A stretch of DNA of 36,712 nucleotides. It comes from Actinomycetes bacterium (lineage in GTDB: Bacteria; Actinomycetota; Acidimicrobiia; Acidimicrobiales; Bog-793). Location of the stretch: assembly GCA_021797795.1 (NCBI GenBank), contig JAJZZB010000016.1:1-36712 (forward strand). Reading direction: 5' to 3'. The translations under genes and the position numbers were made by a program. Under the pieces are notes generated by a model. It worked only from the letters and a program-made list of their open reading frames with translations, had not been told where the DNA came from and ran no database searches. This document shows positions 8,158-15,835 of the stretch, piece by piece; the first letter of the stretch is position 1, and the number at the start of each line of letters is the position of its first letter.

Positions 8158-8253
8158 GTGAGAGAGGGGCCGGCCGAGGGATGCCGGGAGACCGGTCGTC
8201 CAGCATGCCGCGCCTGGTCAGGCACCACCAACCTAGGGTCCCGCCCGCGGTGA
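8158..8253 (+). CDS. possible 31-residue leader peptide coupled to the STAS gene
   Basis: A GTG at 8158 has a strong ribosome site (GGAGGA, 7-base spacing) and opens a 31-codon frame beginning MREGPAEGCRETGRPACRAW. Its TGA stop (8251-8253) overlaps the GTG (8250-8252) that best starts the STAS protein, giving a GTGA junction like those between genes elsewhere in this window. The STAS start itself has no good ribosome site, so translational coupling from this short frame is plausible. The peptide resembles nothing known to me and could merely be a device to load ribosomes. Chance occurrence cannot be excluded. Confidence 0.35.
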   Translation: MREGPAEGCRETGRPACRAWSGTTNLGSRPR

Positions 8254-8837
8254 CGGGACCCGCTGGCGGCTTCGAGACGGAGATCGCCGGCCGCGCCGGT
8301 GTGACGATGCTGCGGGTGGTGGGCGAGCTCGATATAGCGACGGGACCACGGATGAGCCAAGCGCTCTCTGGTGCGTGCTCGGCCGGTGGCGATCGCCTGA
8401 TCGTCGATGTGTCGGGTCTGAGCTTCATGGATGCTTCCGGGTTGCGGCTGCTGGTGAGCGTCCATCACCGATGCGTCGAGGAGGGGCGGGGGCTCGTCGT
8501 GCGAGGCGCCTCGGGCATCGTGCGGCGGGTGTTCGAGATCGCCGGGCTGGCCTCCCTCCTCGAGGGGCCCGGCGGTCGGGCGCGCCGAGCGCCGAGCGGG
8601 GCGTCCCGCCGCGAGGTCGAGCGAGCCCGGGCGTCGGCCCGCCTCTCGGTCGCTGACCTCTACGTCGACTACTTCGCCCTCGGCGGCACGGCCGAGCTTG
8701 CCGAAGTCGTGTCGTACCTGCGCGGCGACCCGTCCCCCTTGGACCTGCACCAGCACGACCTCATCATCCACGCCGTCAACGAGCACCTGAGCGACCTCGG
8801 CCAAGGCCTCCTCGCGTATGCGGGCGACGGCCGGTGA
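8250..8837 (+). CDS. STAS-domain protein (anti-sigma factor antagonist type) with C-terminal extension
   Basis: From GTG 8250 this gives 195 residues. Residues ~12-110 are a STAS domain like SpoIIAA/RsbV: the strand VTMLRVVGELDIATGP, then DVSGLSFMDASGLRLL, whose Ser in DASGL is the residue phosphorylated by partner anti-sigma kinases in this family. About 85 residues follow (around SVADLYVDYFALGGTAELAE and HDLIIHAVNEHLSDLG). They look like a second small helical domain, which I recall from actinobacterial proteins near GAF/ANTAR genes but cannot name. In-frame ATGs at 8181 and 8205 are alternatives, but their upstream translations do not look like protein. It heads a plus-strand operon: the next gene starts 18 bases after its stop. 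No anti-sigma kinase gene is nearby. Confidence 0.8.
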   Translation: MTGPAGGFETEIAGRAGVTMLRVVGELDIATGPRMSQALSGACSAGGDRLIVDVSGLSFMDASGLRLLVSVHHRCVEEGRGLVVRGASGIVRRVFEIAGLASLLEGPGGRARRAPSGASRREVERARASARLSVADLYVDYFALGGTAELAEVVSYLRGDPSPLDLHQHDLIIHAVNEHLSDLGQGLLAYAGDGR

Positions 8838-8855
8838 CAAGGGAGAGGCGCCGGG

Positions 8856-9176
8856 ATGAGTGACGAGAAGCGATCGGGCGAGCGGGCGTGGGGTAGGCAC
8901 GAGTGGGACTTCGCCGATGATCACCGAGACGATGCCGTCGCTGCGCGTGAGCTCGCGGCCGGTTCCGGGGAGGCTGCGGCTGGCGAAAGCGAACGTGCAG
9001 AAGATCCGACAGACGAGCGCGGCGCGAGCGGGGAACTCCCCCCCGAGGCGAAGGAACAGGACAGCCGCGCTGATGCAGTGAGCGCGCGACGGGACCCGCG
9101 CGAGCATGCCCGGGCGCGAGACGGCCCCTCTCGGAGGGAGGAGGCAGACGGGCTCCGGACGCCAACACGCCTGTGA
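8856..9176 (+). CDS. small highly charged protein of the STAS/ANTAR operon
   Basis: A 106-residue protein, unknown to me. It is almost entirely Glu/Asp/Arg/Ala/Ser, has no hydrophobic core and is probably disordered (begins MSDEKRSGERAWGRHEWDF). Three things support it as real: a purine-rich ribosome site (GGGAGAGG) ahead of the ATG, an 18-base gap to the STAS gene, and a stop overlapping the next start by four bases (GTGA at 9173-9176). Codon third positions are less GC-biased than in neighbouring genes, so it may be fast-evolving or partly spurious. It might be a flexible partner or linker in the same regulatory pathway; this is inference from position only. Confidence 0.5.
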   Translation: MSDEKRSGERAWGRHEWDFADDHRDDAVAARELAAGSGEAAAGESERAEDPTDERGASGELPPEAKEQDSRADAVSARRDPREHARARDGPSRREEADGLRTPTRL

Positions 9177-9889
9177 CTGCGCTTGCCATGGCCTTCGCTC
9201 AGCTCGCCCGTCGCCTTCTCGAGTCCGACGACGTCGAGGGGGTGCTCACTCGGGCAGCCGAGGCGGCGGTGACCGACATCCCGGGGTGCGCAATGTCGAG
9301 CATCACCTTTCGGGAGGACGGCAGCCTGCGGACGGTGCTGGCAACCCACGAGGGTGCCTTCGCGGCCGACCAACTGCAGTACCAGGCCGAGGAAGGGCCG
9401 TGCCTGGTTGCCCTCGAAGAGCCGATCGTGCATTCCCCTTCCCTGCCCGACCCGCGTTGGCCGACGCTCGGGACTCGACCACTCGACCTGGGCGTTCACG
9501 CGGTCGTCTCCTACGGCCTCGACCTCGGCGGAGGCGCGCCGCGGACGCCGATCGCCGGCTCGCTCAATGCCTACGCGCTGGCTCCGGGCGCGTTCGACGA
9601 TGAGGCCATCGAGGTCGGCCTCATCCTCGCCGTCCATACCTCCATGGCGCTTTGCGCCGTCGGCGGCCGAGAACCCGCCGGGCTGGTGGCCCGGCTCTAC
9701 GACGCCCTGCCGTCGCGAGACGTGATCGGCCTCGCCGAGGGGATCCTGATGGAGCGGTCGAACATCACGGCCGAGGCCGCCTTCGACGTGTTGCGGCGCA
9801 CGTCGGGGCGTCTCGGCGTGAAGCTCCGAGACTTGGCTGGGCGCCTGGTTGAGACGGGGAGGCTCGACGGCGGCGACAGGACAGCCTGA
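9173..9889 (+). CDS. GAF and ANTAR domain regulatory protein
   Basis: A 238-residue protein. Residues ~5-165 form a GAF sensor domain of the type common in actinobacteria (YQAEEGPCLVALEE is its typical central segment). Residues ~173-227 are an ANTAR domain, ending SRDVIGLAEGILMERSNITA and then AFDVLRRTSGRLGVKLRDLA. ANTAR domains bind tandem RNA hairpins and act as antiterminators. The GAF domain would sense a small ligand or redox state. The GTG start overlaps the previous stop (GTGA), so translation is coupled to the small charged protein. No matching double-hairpin target with hexaloops was identified by eye in the window. Confidence 0.87.
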   Translation: MTALAMAFAQLARRLLESDDVEGVLTRAAEAAVTDIPGCAMSSITFREDGSLRTVLATHEGAFAADQLQYQAEEGPCLVALEEPIVHSPSLPDPRWPTLGTRPLDLGVHAVVSYGLDLGGGAPRTPIAGSLNAYALAPGAFDDEAIEVGLILAVHTSMALCAVGGREPAGLVARLYDALPSRDVIGLAEGILMERSNITAEAAFDVLRRTSGRLGVKLRDLAGRLVETGRLDGGDRTA

Positions 9890-9960
9890 GACCACCACGG
9901 CACCGTTCCTCCGACCATCGATCAGCCGTCTGATGGGGCTCCGGAGGAGGGCCCGGGCCG

Positions 9961-10671
9961 GTGAGGGCAGCCTCTCGGCCCAGCCTCGAGCGGGAGACGG
10001 TGTCCGACCGCGCACGCGACAGCGAGAGGCCAAGTTCGATCTGGCACGATCGGCTTCGTCGACGCGGGCTTGGTGCGAGAGCTGGTCCGTCCGGCATCGC
10101 TCGATGGGTTGGCGACGGTGACGCCGGCGCTTCAGTACGGGCAGAGGCGTCGCGGGATGGTGACAAAAGAGATCGGGTCGTCGGTACTTCTGTTCAGGCT
10201 GCTGCCGCGTGGGACGCGTACGGTCCGGCCATCTTCGGCGCCGCCGCGCTCGGGTGCGGCCGGACCGCAGCAGAGCAAGTCGCGCAAAGGGTGTCCATCC
10301 GATGGCGGTATCAACAGGACGAGCCGCCCACGAGCACGGTGACAACCGAGACGAAGCTCGCCCTGGCTGCTTACCGCGCCGCTCGATCCCTGGCCGCCTT
10401 CGGTGCCGAGCGTAACGACGCCGCAGCCTCGGGGGGCGGACTCGCCCGGAGTGTCAGGCCGTCGTCGGATGGCACCGACGAGTCGGGTGCCCGGCTGGCG
10501 GCGCTTGCCGAAGAGGATCGAGAGTCGCTGATCGCCACCGTGGCGGCCCGGTGCACCTACCGCGAGATCGCAGCGGTGCTGGGCACAGCGCCCGCAACGG
10601 TGGCTTCCAGGCTTGGCTCGGCCCTCCGCCATCTGGCTGGCCCTCGGCATGATGGCCGTGGTGTGCCATGA
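9961..10671 (+). CDS. sigma-70-like (ECF-type) protein with degenerate region 2
   Basis: A 236-residue frame. Residues ~179-225 match sigma region 4: RLAALAEEDRESLIATVAAR, then CTYREIAAVLGTAPATVASR, the helix-turn-helix that reads -35 elements. Residues ~81-117 (AWDAYGPAIFGAAALGC, then AAEQVAQRVSIRWRY) weakly resemble sigma region 2, but the usual acidic residues binding core polymerase are poor. The first ~75 residues look non-globular. The only usable start in frame is GTG 9961, so the true N-terminus is uncertain, and a frameshift near 10150 is possible. It follows the GAF-ANTAR gene by 71 bases on the same strand, next to a STAS protein, which suits a sigma-regulation cluster. It may equally be a DNA-binding protein no longer working as a sigma factor. 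Confidence 0.6.
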   Translation: MRAASRPSLERETVSDRARDSERPSSIWHDRLRRRGLGARAGPSGIARWVGDGDAGASVRAEASRDGDKRDRVVGTSVQAAAAWDAYGPAIFGAAALGCGRTAAEQVAQRVSIRWRYQQDEPPTSTVTTETKLALAAYRAARSLAAFGAERNDAAASGGGLARSVRPSSDGTDESGARLAALAEEDRESLIATVAARCTYREIAAVLGTAPATVASRLGSALRHLAGPRHDGRGVP

Positions 10672-11064
10672 CCTCCACAGCGCCTCGGCTGAGCGGGTGC
10701 GAGGATGGACTGCCCCGGAGGCTGCGGCCCGGGCTCAGCACCGTACGCGGTCGCAGCGCCAGTCGCCGATAGCCCTACGCCGAGGACAGCACGTGCGGTG
10801 CCGGCGCCCGGAAGCACGCCGTCGCCGTGGGCATGGTCCAAGGCGGGTACGGCGTCATTCGACTCGGGGAGAGCAGCGGTATCTCGACGCCAGCTGGAAG
10901 CTCGCGTGGCACGGCTCGTTCCCTCGAGCCCGGGGAGCTGCGCACCCACCCGGTCCTCGCGGCCGACCTGGACGACGGCCGCCTCGCGCCTTCGTCCCCG
11001 GCCGCTCAGGCAGTCCGGTCGCCGCCCCAGCGCGCCAGTCGAGCGCTCCCGAGGTCACCTGCGC
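10672..11064. other. intergenic stretch, nothing recognised
   Basis: About 390 bases between convergent genes (sigma-like protein and AraC-type regulator). No protein motif, strong hairpin or promoter-like element was seen. Confidence 0.45.
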
Positions 11065-12039
11065 TCAGGACCGCAACGTCTGGTCGGGAAGCACGCCGAA
11101 CACGTCGCGATACGCACGAACGAACCGGTCCGAGTTGGCGAAGCCCCAGCGCGTCCCGATCTCGCGTACCGAGGCGCCGCTCGGATCCTCCGCCTGCAGC
11201 TCTCGGTGCGCGGCCTCCAGCCGTACCCGGCGGACATAGCTCATCGGTGTAACGCCGCGGTGACGCCGAAATGCCAGCTGCAACGCCCGCGGCCCCACCC
11301 CGGCCGAAGCGGCGATCTCCGCCAGGGTGATGGGGCGGTGCGCGTTGGCGTCGATGAACGCCACCGCCCGACGCAGTGCCGCCGTTCCCACCGCACCCGG
11401 CCCAGGCAGGTACTCCTGGGTCATGGTGGTGTTCGGGAACGTCGCCAACGCTGCCGCGGCGAGCATCATGGCCGTCTCAGCTTGCACCAGCGGGTAGCCC
11501 AGGGCCGAGCCGTCCGCGTTCAGCTCACGGTTCACATGGATGAGCGTGGCCCGCCACAACCTGTTCAACTGCGGCGACGCGGGCGCCGTCGAGAGGAAGC
11601 GAAACGCCGAGTGTCCCGCGTCGAGCCCCAGGTCCGCGGCCTTGCCGACGAGGGTCATCGGGACCATCACGACCAGCAGATCGATATTGTCCCAGCGGAC
11701 GGCGAGAGGCAAGTCGGTCGAGTACCGCGCGACGTGGTCTCGGTCCACCAAGACATCCTCGTCAGCCGTCTGGAAGTTCAGCCGCCCGCTACGAGCGACG
11801 CCGGTTATGAACGGCTCGAACGGCTCGGCCAGCGCCAGCGTGCATGCCGAGTGGCGAATGGTGGCCGCGGTCACCTGCCCGGCCGTCACCGACGTGGTGT
11901 GGAACGAGAAGTCCTCGAAGTTGCCCGAAAAGGCGATCGGCCGCCTCGGCGCGTAGGTGTCCATGAGCGCAGCGTGAGCCACATCGGGGTCCGAAGTCTC
12001 GAGCGTGACGCGCGCCGGAGCGGTGTAACCGACTGCCAT
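11065..12039 (-). CDS. AraC-family transcriptional regulator, second of a pair
   Basis: A 324-residue regulator with a ~200-residue sensor domain and a C-terminal AraC double helix-turn-helix (ITLAEIAASAGVGPRALQLA; VREIGTRWGFANSDRFVRAY), ending LPDQTLRS. It shares several unusual features with the regulator at 6229-7185: FPNTxM before the DNA-binding part, an LRRAV.FI.AN segment, PRALQLAFRRH in the recognition region, and the same LRS end. The two are paralogues of one subtype; the sensor halves are more divergent, suggesting different effectors or targets. The ATG at 12039 has a poor ribosome site. No adjacent target gene is evident; it ends convergently toward the sigma-like gene. Confidence 0.88.
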   Translation of the reverse strand: MAVGYTAPARVTLETSDPDVAHAALMDTYAPRRPIAFSGNFEDFSFHTTSVTAGQVTAATIRHSACTLALAEPFEPFITGVARSGRLNFQTADEDVLVDRDHVARYSTDLPLAVRWDNIDLLVVMVPMTLVGKAADLGLDAGHSAFRFLSTAPASPQLNRLWRATLIHVNRELNADGSALGYPLVQAETAMMLAAAALATFPNTTMTQEYLPGPGAVGTAALRRAVAFIDANAHRPITLAEIAASAGVGPRALQLAFRRHRGVTPMSYVRRVRLEAAHRELQAEDPSGASVREIGTRWGFANSDRFVRAYRDVFGVLPDQTLRS

Positions 12040-12758
12040 GCTCAGATCACCGCCTCACATCCTGGTGCTTGCTCTCCGACCCGACGGTGGTCGCTTCGTT
12101 GGAGCGAACGCTCGCAGGACCTCGGTGCTGGTACCAGTCCATGTGGCCGGCTGGGAGAGCCGTCCGCCAGCACGTCGAGGCTCGGGACGCCCGAACACCT
12201 TGGCAAACCGGCACACACCTCCTTGCGGCCACAGCCTCACGGCGCTCTCGCCGTCAGGTAGTGGCCTCGCATCGAGTCTACGAGCCGATCGCTGACGGCC
12301 AGCATCCTGAAGCTCTACGAGGGGTACGGCCGTCGGAGCTGCCGCTGAGCCGACAACGCCGGACACCGGGCGGGCCCCTGTCTCGGCTGTCTGAACGCCC
12401 GCGTCGCCACCAGGCAGGCCCGCCAAGGACTTGCTGACCCGGCGTGGAGGCGCGCCCGGTGACGTGTCACGGCGTCTGCGGCGACCGACGCTCGCCTGTG
12501 GCTCGTCGCCGGGAGCAACGGCGAGCCCCGCGAGGACGATGGGCATCGCGGATGCGGCCTTCCCCTCTCGCCACACGTCGGCCGTACTCCTGTTCGGTGG
12601 AAGCTCCCGCCCGAGACGGCTCCGTCGAAGGGCGGACTCAGGCTCGCGCGAGGAGCAGGGAGGGAGGGCCGATGTGCAGTTCTCGACCCCGGGGCCAGCG
12701 TGGGCCACCGAGGAGGACGCCGGGCTTCTCTCCTGCGAGCCGCCGGAAGTCGTGCAGG
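12040..12758. other. intergenic stretch of about 720 bases, nothing recognised
   Basis: Upstream of the second AraC-type gene. Several long open frames exist on both strands, as expected from high GC, but their translations are Arg/Pro/Ser-rich with no domain I recognise. It may be decayed coding sequence, since a gene remnant adjoins it. Confidence 0.4.
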
Positions 12759-13139
12759 TCATAGAGCCGCCGGCCCGACGCCCGTGTTCCCAGCACGCTG
12801 ACACCGCGGGCAGTTCCTGCCGCCGACCGAGCAGCTCCCGCGACGGCGAAGACGGATTTGCCGTTCTGCACCGCCCGACTGCCGGCTCGGCTCGGGCGGC
12901 CGTTCACCCCTCTCCTGGCAACTGACACAGAACAAGCGCCGACGGCTCCGGTCCCACAGGCAGTTGTCGCCGCGCGAGATCCTGGCACCACAGCTCGAGC
13001 AGCCACCGTCGCGGCCGAGCCCTCGCGGCGAAGAGCGCCCTCCAGAGGCGCAGCCGGCCCCCTCCGTCTCCGGTGGGTCGAGAGTCTCCGCCGCGCGTGC
13101 CCAGCCGTGCCTCGCGATCCGCCTTGCACGTCGTGCCAT
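12759..13139 (-). pseudogene. zinc-ribbon N-terminus, probable remnant of a NERD-domain protein
   Basis: The frame encodes 126 residues beginning MARRARRIARHGWARA. A four-Cys zinc ribbon (C47xxC50 ... C71xxC74) sits in CSSCGARISRGDNCLWD and RRLFCVSCQERG. This closely resembles the N-terminal ribbon of actinobacterial nuclease-related-domain (NERD) proteins, which also start with a basic stretch and continue with a Gly/Ala/Glu-Arg helix (here SGGAERQIRLRRR). Intact members run to ~300 residues, but after about residue 100 no NERD core is recognisable in any frame. I therefore read it as a truncated, decayed copy. It could instead be an independent small zinc-ribbon protein. The comparison is from memory. 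Confidence 0.4.
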
Positions 13140-13225
13140 GATCGGTCACGCGGCTCAGCGAACCAGGCGCGGGAGCGGACGACGAGCCGGCGACGGCGGG
13201 CCTGCCGATTTGGCGGGCCGGGCCC

Positions 13226-15835
13226 TCAGCGGACCGAGAAGCCGGTGCCGTCGATGCAGAAGTTGGTGGTCCCCCCGTAGCGGCGTCCCACCTCGGCGAG
13301 GAACCTCACCGTGATCCGCCAGCCGGCGTAGCGGGACATGTCGATGCTCATGTGCCCGTAGCCATGGCCGGCCCGCAGGTTGGAGTAGCGCGCCGGGGTC
13401 CACAGCCACCTCCCTGTCCTGCCGAGCACCTGTACCCGCAGGGTGTCGACCGCCTTGGAGGTCCGCTCGCTCGAGTCGATGTGGAGGTAGTAGGAGAGAT
13501 CGACCGTGGTGCACCGGGCGGGGATCTTCACGGTCTGGGAGAGGGCGTAGAAGTGGCGGGTGGTGCCGCGCCCGAGCCAGGCGAACCACGAGCCGAAGCG
13601 GGCGACCTCTCGGTGCGCCGCCTCGGCGTTCGACACGACGACCCCGGGCGTCGCCGTCCAGGGCGCCGGTGTGCCCATCTCGAAGCCGGCGTTCTTGAAC
13701 AGCTGAGCTGCCGGACAGCTCGAGGAGGGCTCGACGGTCCAGGTGAACCGGGCCGAGGCGGTGTGGCCACTCCCGTCGGTCGCCGTCACGGTGGTGGTGT
13801 AGCTCTTGGCCGTCGACGGCGTCCCGGAGACGAGCCCCGAGCTGCTCGAGATGGTCAGCCCCGCCGGGAGCCCGGTAGCGCTGTAGGCGAGCGTGGCACC
13901 GGCCACCGTGTCGCTCGCCCGGATCTGGAGCGAGACGGGGCTCCCCACCCTCGAGGTCACCGTGCCGGGGCTCGCGACCGAGACAGGGTCGGTCTGGCTC
14001 TGGGGAGCGGCGCACAGGGTCGAGGCGAGGTTCACGGCGTCGGGGGAGCCGAGGCCCGAGGCCATGTCGTAGCCGGACGTGGCCGAGTAGAGCGTGCTTG
14101 TGGCGACGAGACTGTTGCTTCCCTTCGTCACGTCGTGGAAGTCGCTGGCGTAGGCGACGGCGGCCGCGCGGTACAGGGCGGGGTTGGCGAAGCCGATCCG
14201 CCGGCCCCCGCAGGCGCTCGAGGCGTCGGTGAGGGCTGCCACCGCCGCCCAGAGCGGGGCGGCCGCACTCGTCCCGCCGATGGGCTGCCAGCCGGTCGTG
14301 CGGGTCCCCGTTCCCGTGTAGTAGATCGTGTAGCCGGTGTTGGGGTTGGCGTCGGCCGAGACGTCGGGCACCTCCCGGCAGTAGCCGGAGGCGACGCTGC
14401 AGGGCGTCGCAGACGAGTTGGCGTTGACGACGTTGAGGGAGCCGGGCGCCGACGACTGGTAGGTCGGCATCGGCCAGAAGCTCGAGATGCCGCCACCGCC
14501 CCCGGCAGCCGGAGAGTAGGGGGAGGCAGGGGTGTTCCAGACGGTCTCCGCCGGGGGAGGGCCGGGCGAGGCGAGCGACGTCCCGCCGACACCGGTCACA
14601 TAGGGCTGGCTGGCGGGGTCGTCGACTGCGAGCGAGCTCGTCCCGCAGTCCTCGGCGCCGCTGTCGCCGGCGGCGGCGAAGACGGACTGGCCCTGGACCG
14701 CCGCCTGCTCGAACAGGACGCTCTCGGCCTGCGCCGCGCTCCGGCCGAGCGCAGCCTCGCACAGCCCCCAGGAGGTCGAGACCACCTGGGCGACGTCGTT
14801 CGAGACGATCTCGCTGTAGGTGTCGTAGGCGCCGGTGGCGGAGTTCGGGCCCTGGTAGACGTCGATCGTCGCCTTCGGGGCGAGCCCGATGAGATCCTCG
14901 ATGTCGAGGGCGGCCTCGCCTTGACCCGGCCCCGATCCGGCACCGCCGTCCACCTTCGTGTAGACCACCTTCGTGCTGGTCCCGAAGCAGGACTGGTAGG
15001 CGGCGATGTCGGTCGGGCTGTCAGGCTCGAGCTCGAACAGGGCCACGGTCGTCCCGGCGCCCGTGTCACCCTGGTTGTACAGGCCCGTCATACCGTAGGC
15101 GGCAGCGAGCTGGCCGGGCAGGTACGAGCCGTAGTCCGACGCGGTCGACTGGGCTTGGCTGCAGGCATTGACGGCACCGGCTGCAAGGTGCGCGACGACG
15201 GGATGGGAGGCCGTCTGGGGGGACCGGACGAGCGGGATCGGGGTGGGAAGAGCGACGTTGTCGAGGCCGATGACCGCCTCGGTCGTCGCGGCGGCCGCTC
15301 CGGCGAGCAGTGGGGCGGAGGCGTTGGCGTAGGCGAGCCGGCCCGAGGGGAGGCGGACCTGGTCGAGGCGGGTGTGAAAGGCACGCTCGAGGGCCGAGGC
15401 GGCGGCGGTGACCGGGAGGCTGAGGTGGTTCCGGGAGAGATGGCCGTAGCGGAGTCCGTCTGCGCTCAGCTGCGCCTCGAGGGCCCGGACCTCGGAGCTC
15501 GTCGGGCCGAAGCGTCCCGCGAAGGCCCCTCTCGGGAGGAATTGTCCGTACAGCGGCGAGCCAGGTGTCGACACTCCGGCGGCGTAGGCGGCGAGCGCGG
15601 TGGGGTTGCGCGGCTTCAGGACGACGTCGACGTGCAAGGTTGTCCTCGGCGAGAGGGGAGCCACCACGTGTGTGCCGGCCGGCAGGCGCGGGGCCTGCCC
15701 GATCCGCTCGAAGCGGACGGCGGCCGCTGCCGAGCCGTTCGGGCCGGCCGTCATCGACACGACGCCGGCCGGCAGGGCGAGCATGCCGGCGAACACACCG
15801 GAGAGGCGGCGCCACCGCCGTCCCTCTCGCTGCAT
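13226..15835 (-). CDS. secreted S53 family (sedolisin/kumamolisin-like) serine-carboxyl peptidase
   Basis: An 869-residue pre-pro-peptidase. The ATG has a purine-rich ribosome site (GGAGGAGGAGG upstream). Residues 10-39 are a signal peptide, and ~45-200 a pro-kumamolisin activation domain (VVLKPRNPTALAAYAAGVS, GRLAYANASAP). The peptidase domain (~230-612) has the S53 triad E307 and D311 (GEAALDIED), S523 (GGTSAAAP), and the oxyanion D391 (AAAGDSG). Calcium-site motifs HDVTKGSN and GYDMASGLGSPD are present. Residues ~620-705 form an Ig-like putative domain (LPAGLTISSSSGLVSGTPST), and ~715-869 a jelly-roll-like C-terminal module beginning FKNAGFEMGTPAPW. S53 enzymes work at acid pH on proteins outside the cell. 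The two accessory domains could bind substrate or cell surface. It is monocistronic by layout. Confidence 0.93.
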   Translation of the reverse strand: MQREGRRWRRLSGVFAGMLALPAGVVSMTAGPNGSAAAAVRFERIGQAPRLPAGTHVVAPLSPRTTLHVDVVLKPRNPTALAAYAAGVSTPGSPLYGQFLPRGAFAGRFGPTSSEVRALEAQLSADGLRYGHLSRNHLSLPVTAAASALERAFHTRLDQVRLPSGRLAYANASAPLLAGAAAATTEAVIGLDNVALPTPIPLVRSPQTASHPVVAHLAAGAVNACSQAQSTASDYGSYLPGQLAAAYGMTGLYNQGDTGAGTTVALFELEPDSPTDIAAYQSCFGTSTKVVYTKVDGGAGSGPGQGEAALDIEDLIGLAPKATIDVYQGPNSATGAYDTYSEIVSNDVAQVVSTSWGLCEAALGRSAAQAESVLFEQAAVQGQSVFAAAGDSGAEDCGTSSLAVDDPASQPYVTGVGGTSLASPGPPPAETVWNTPASPYSPAAGGGGGISSFWPMPTYQSSAPGSLNVVNANSSATPCSVASGYCREVPDVSADANPNTGYTIYYTGTGTRTTGWQPIGGTSAAAPLWAAVAALTDASSACGGRRIGFANPALYRAAAVAYASDFHDVTKGSNSLVATSTLYSATSGYDMASGLGSPDAVNLASTLCAAPQSQTDPVSVASPGTVTSRVGSPVSLQIRASDTVAGATLAYSATGLPAGLTISSSSGLVSGTPSTAKSYTTTVTATDGSGHTASARFTWTVEPSSSCPAAQLFKNAGFEMGTPAPWTATPGVVVSNAEAAHREVARFGSWFAWLGRGTTRHFYALSQTVKIPARCTTVDLSYYLHIDSSERTSKAVDTLRVQVLGRTGRWLWTPARYSNLRAGHGYGHMSIDMSRYAGWRITVRFLAEVGRRYGGTTNFCIDGTGFSVR

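Noticed and set aside
7818-9107. 429-codon minus-strand frame opposite the STAS gene and its upstream region
   Set aside because: The plus strand carries a clear STAS domain and a consistent operon; the minus-strand translation shows no motif.
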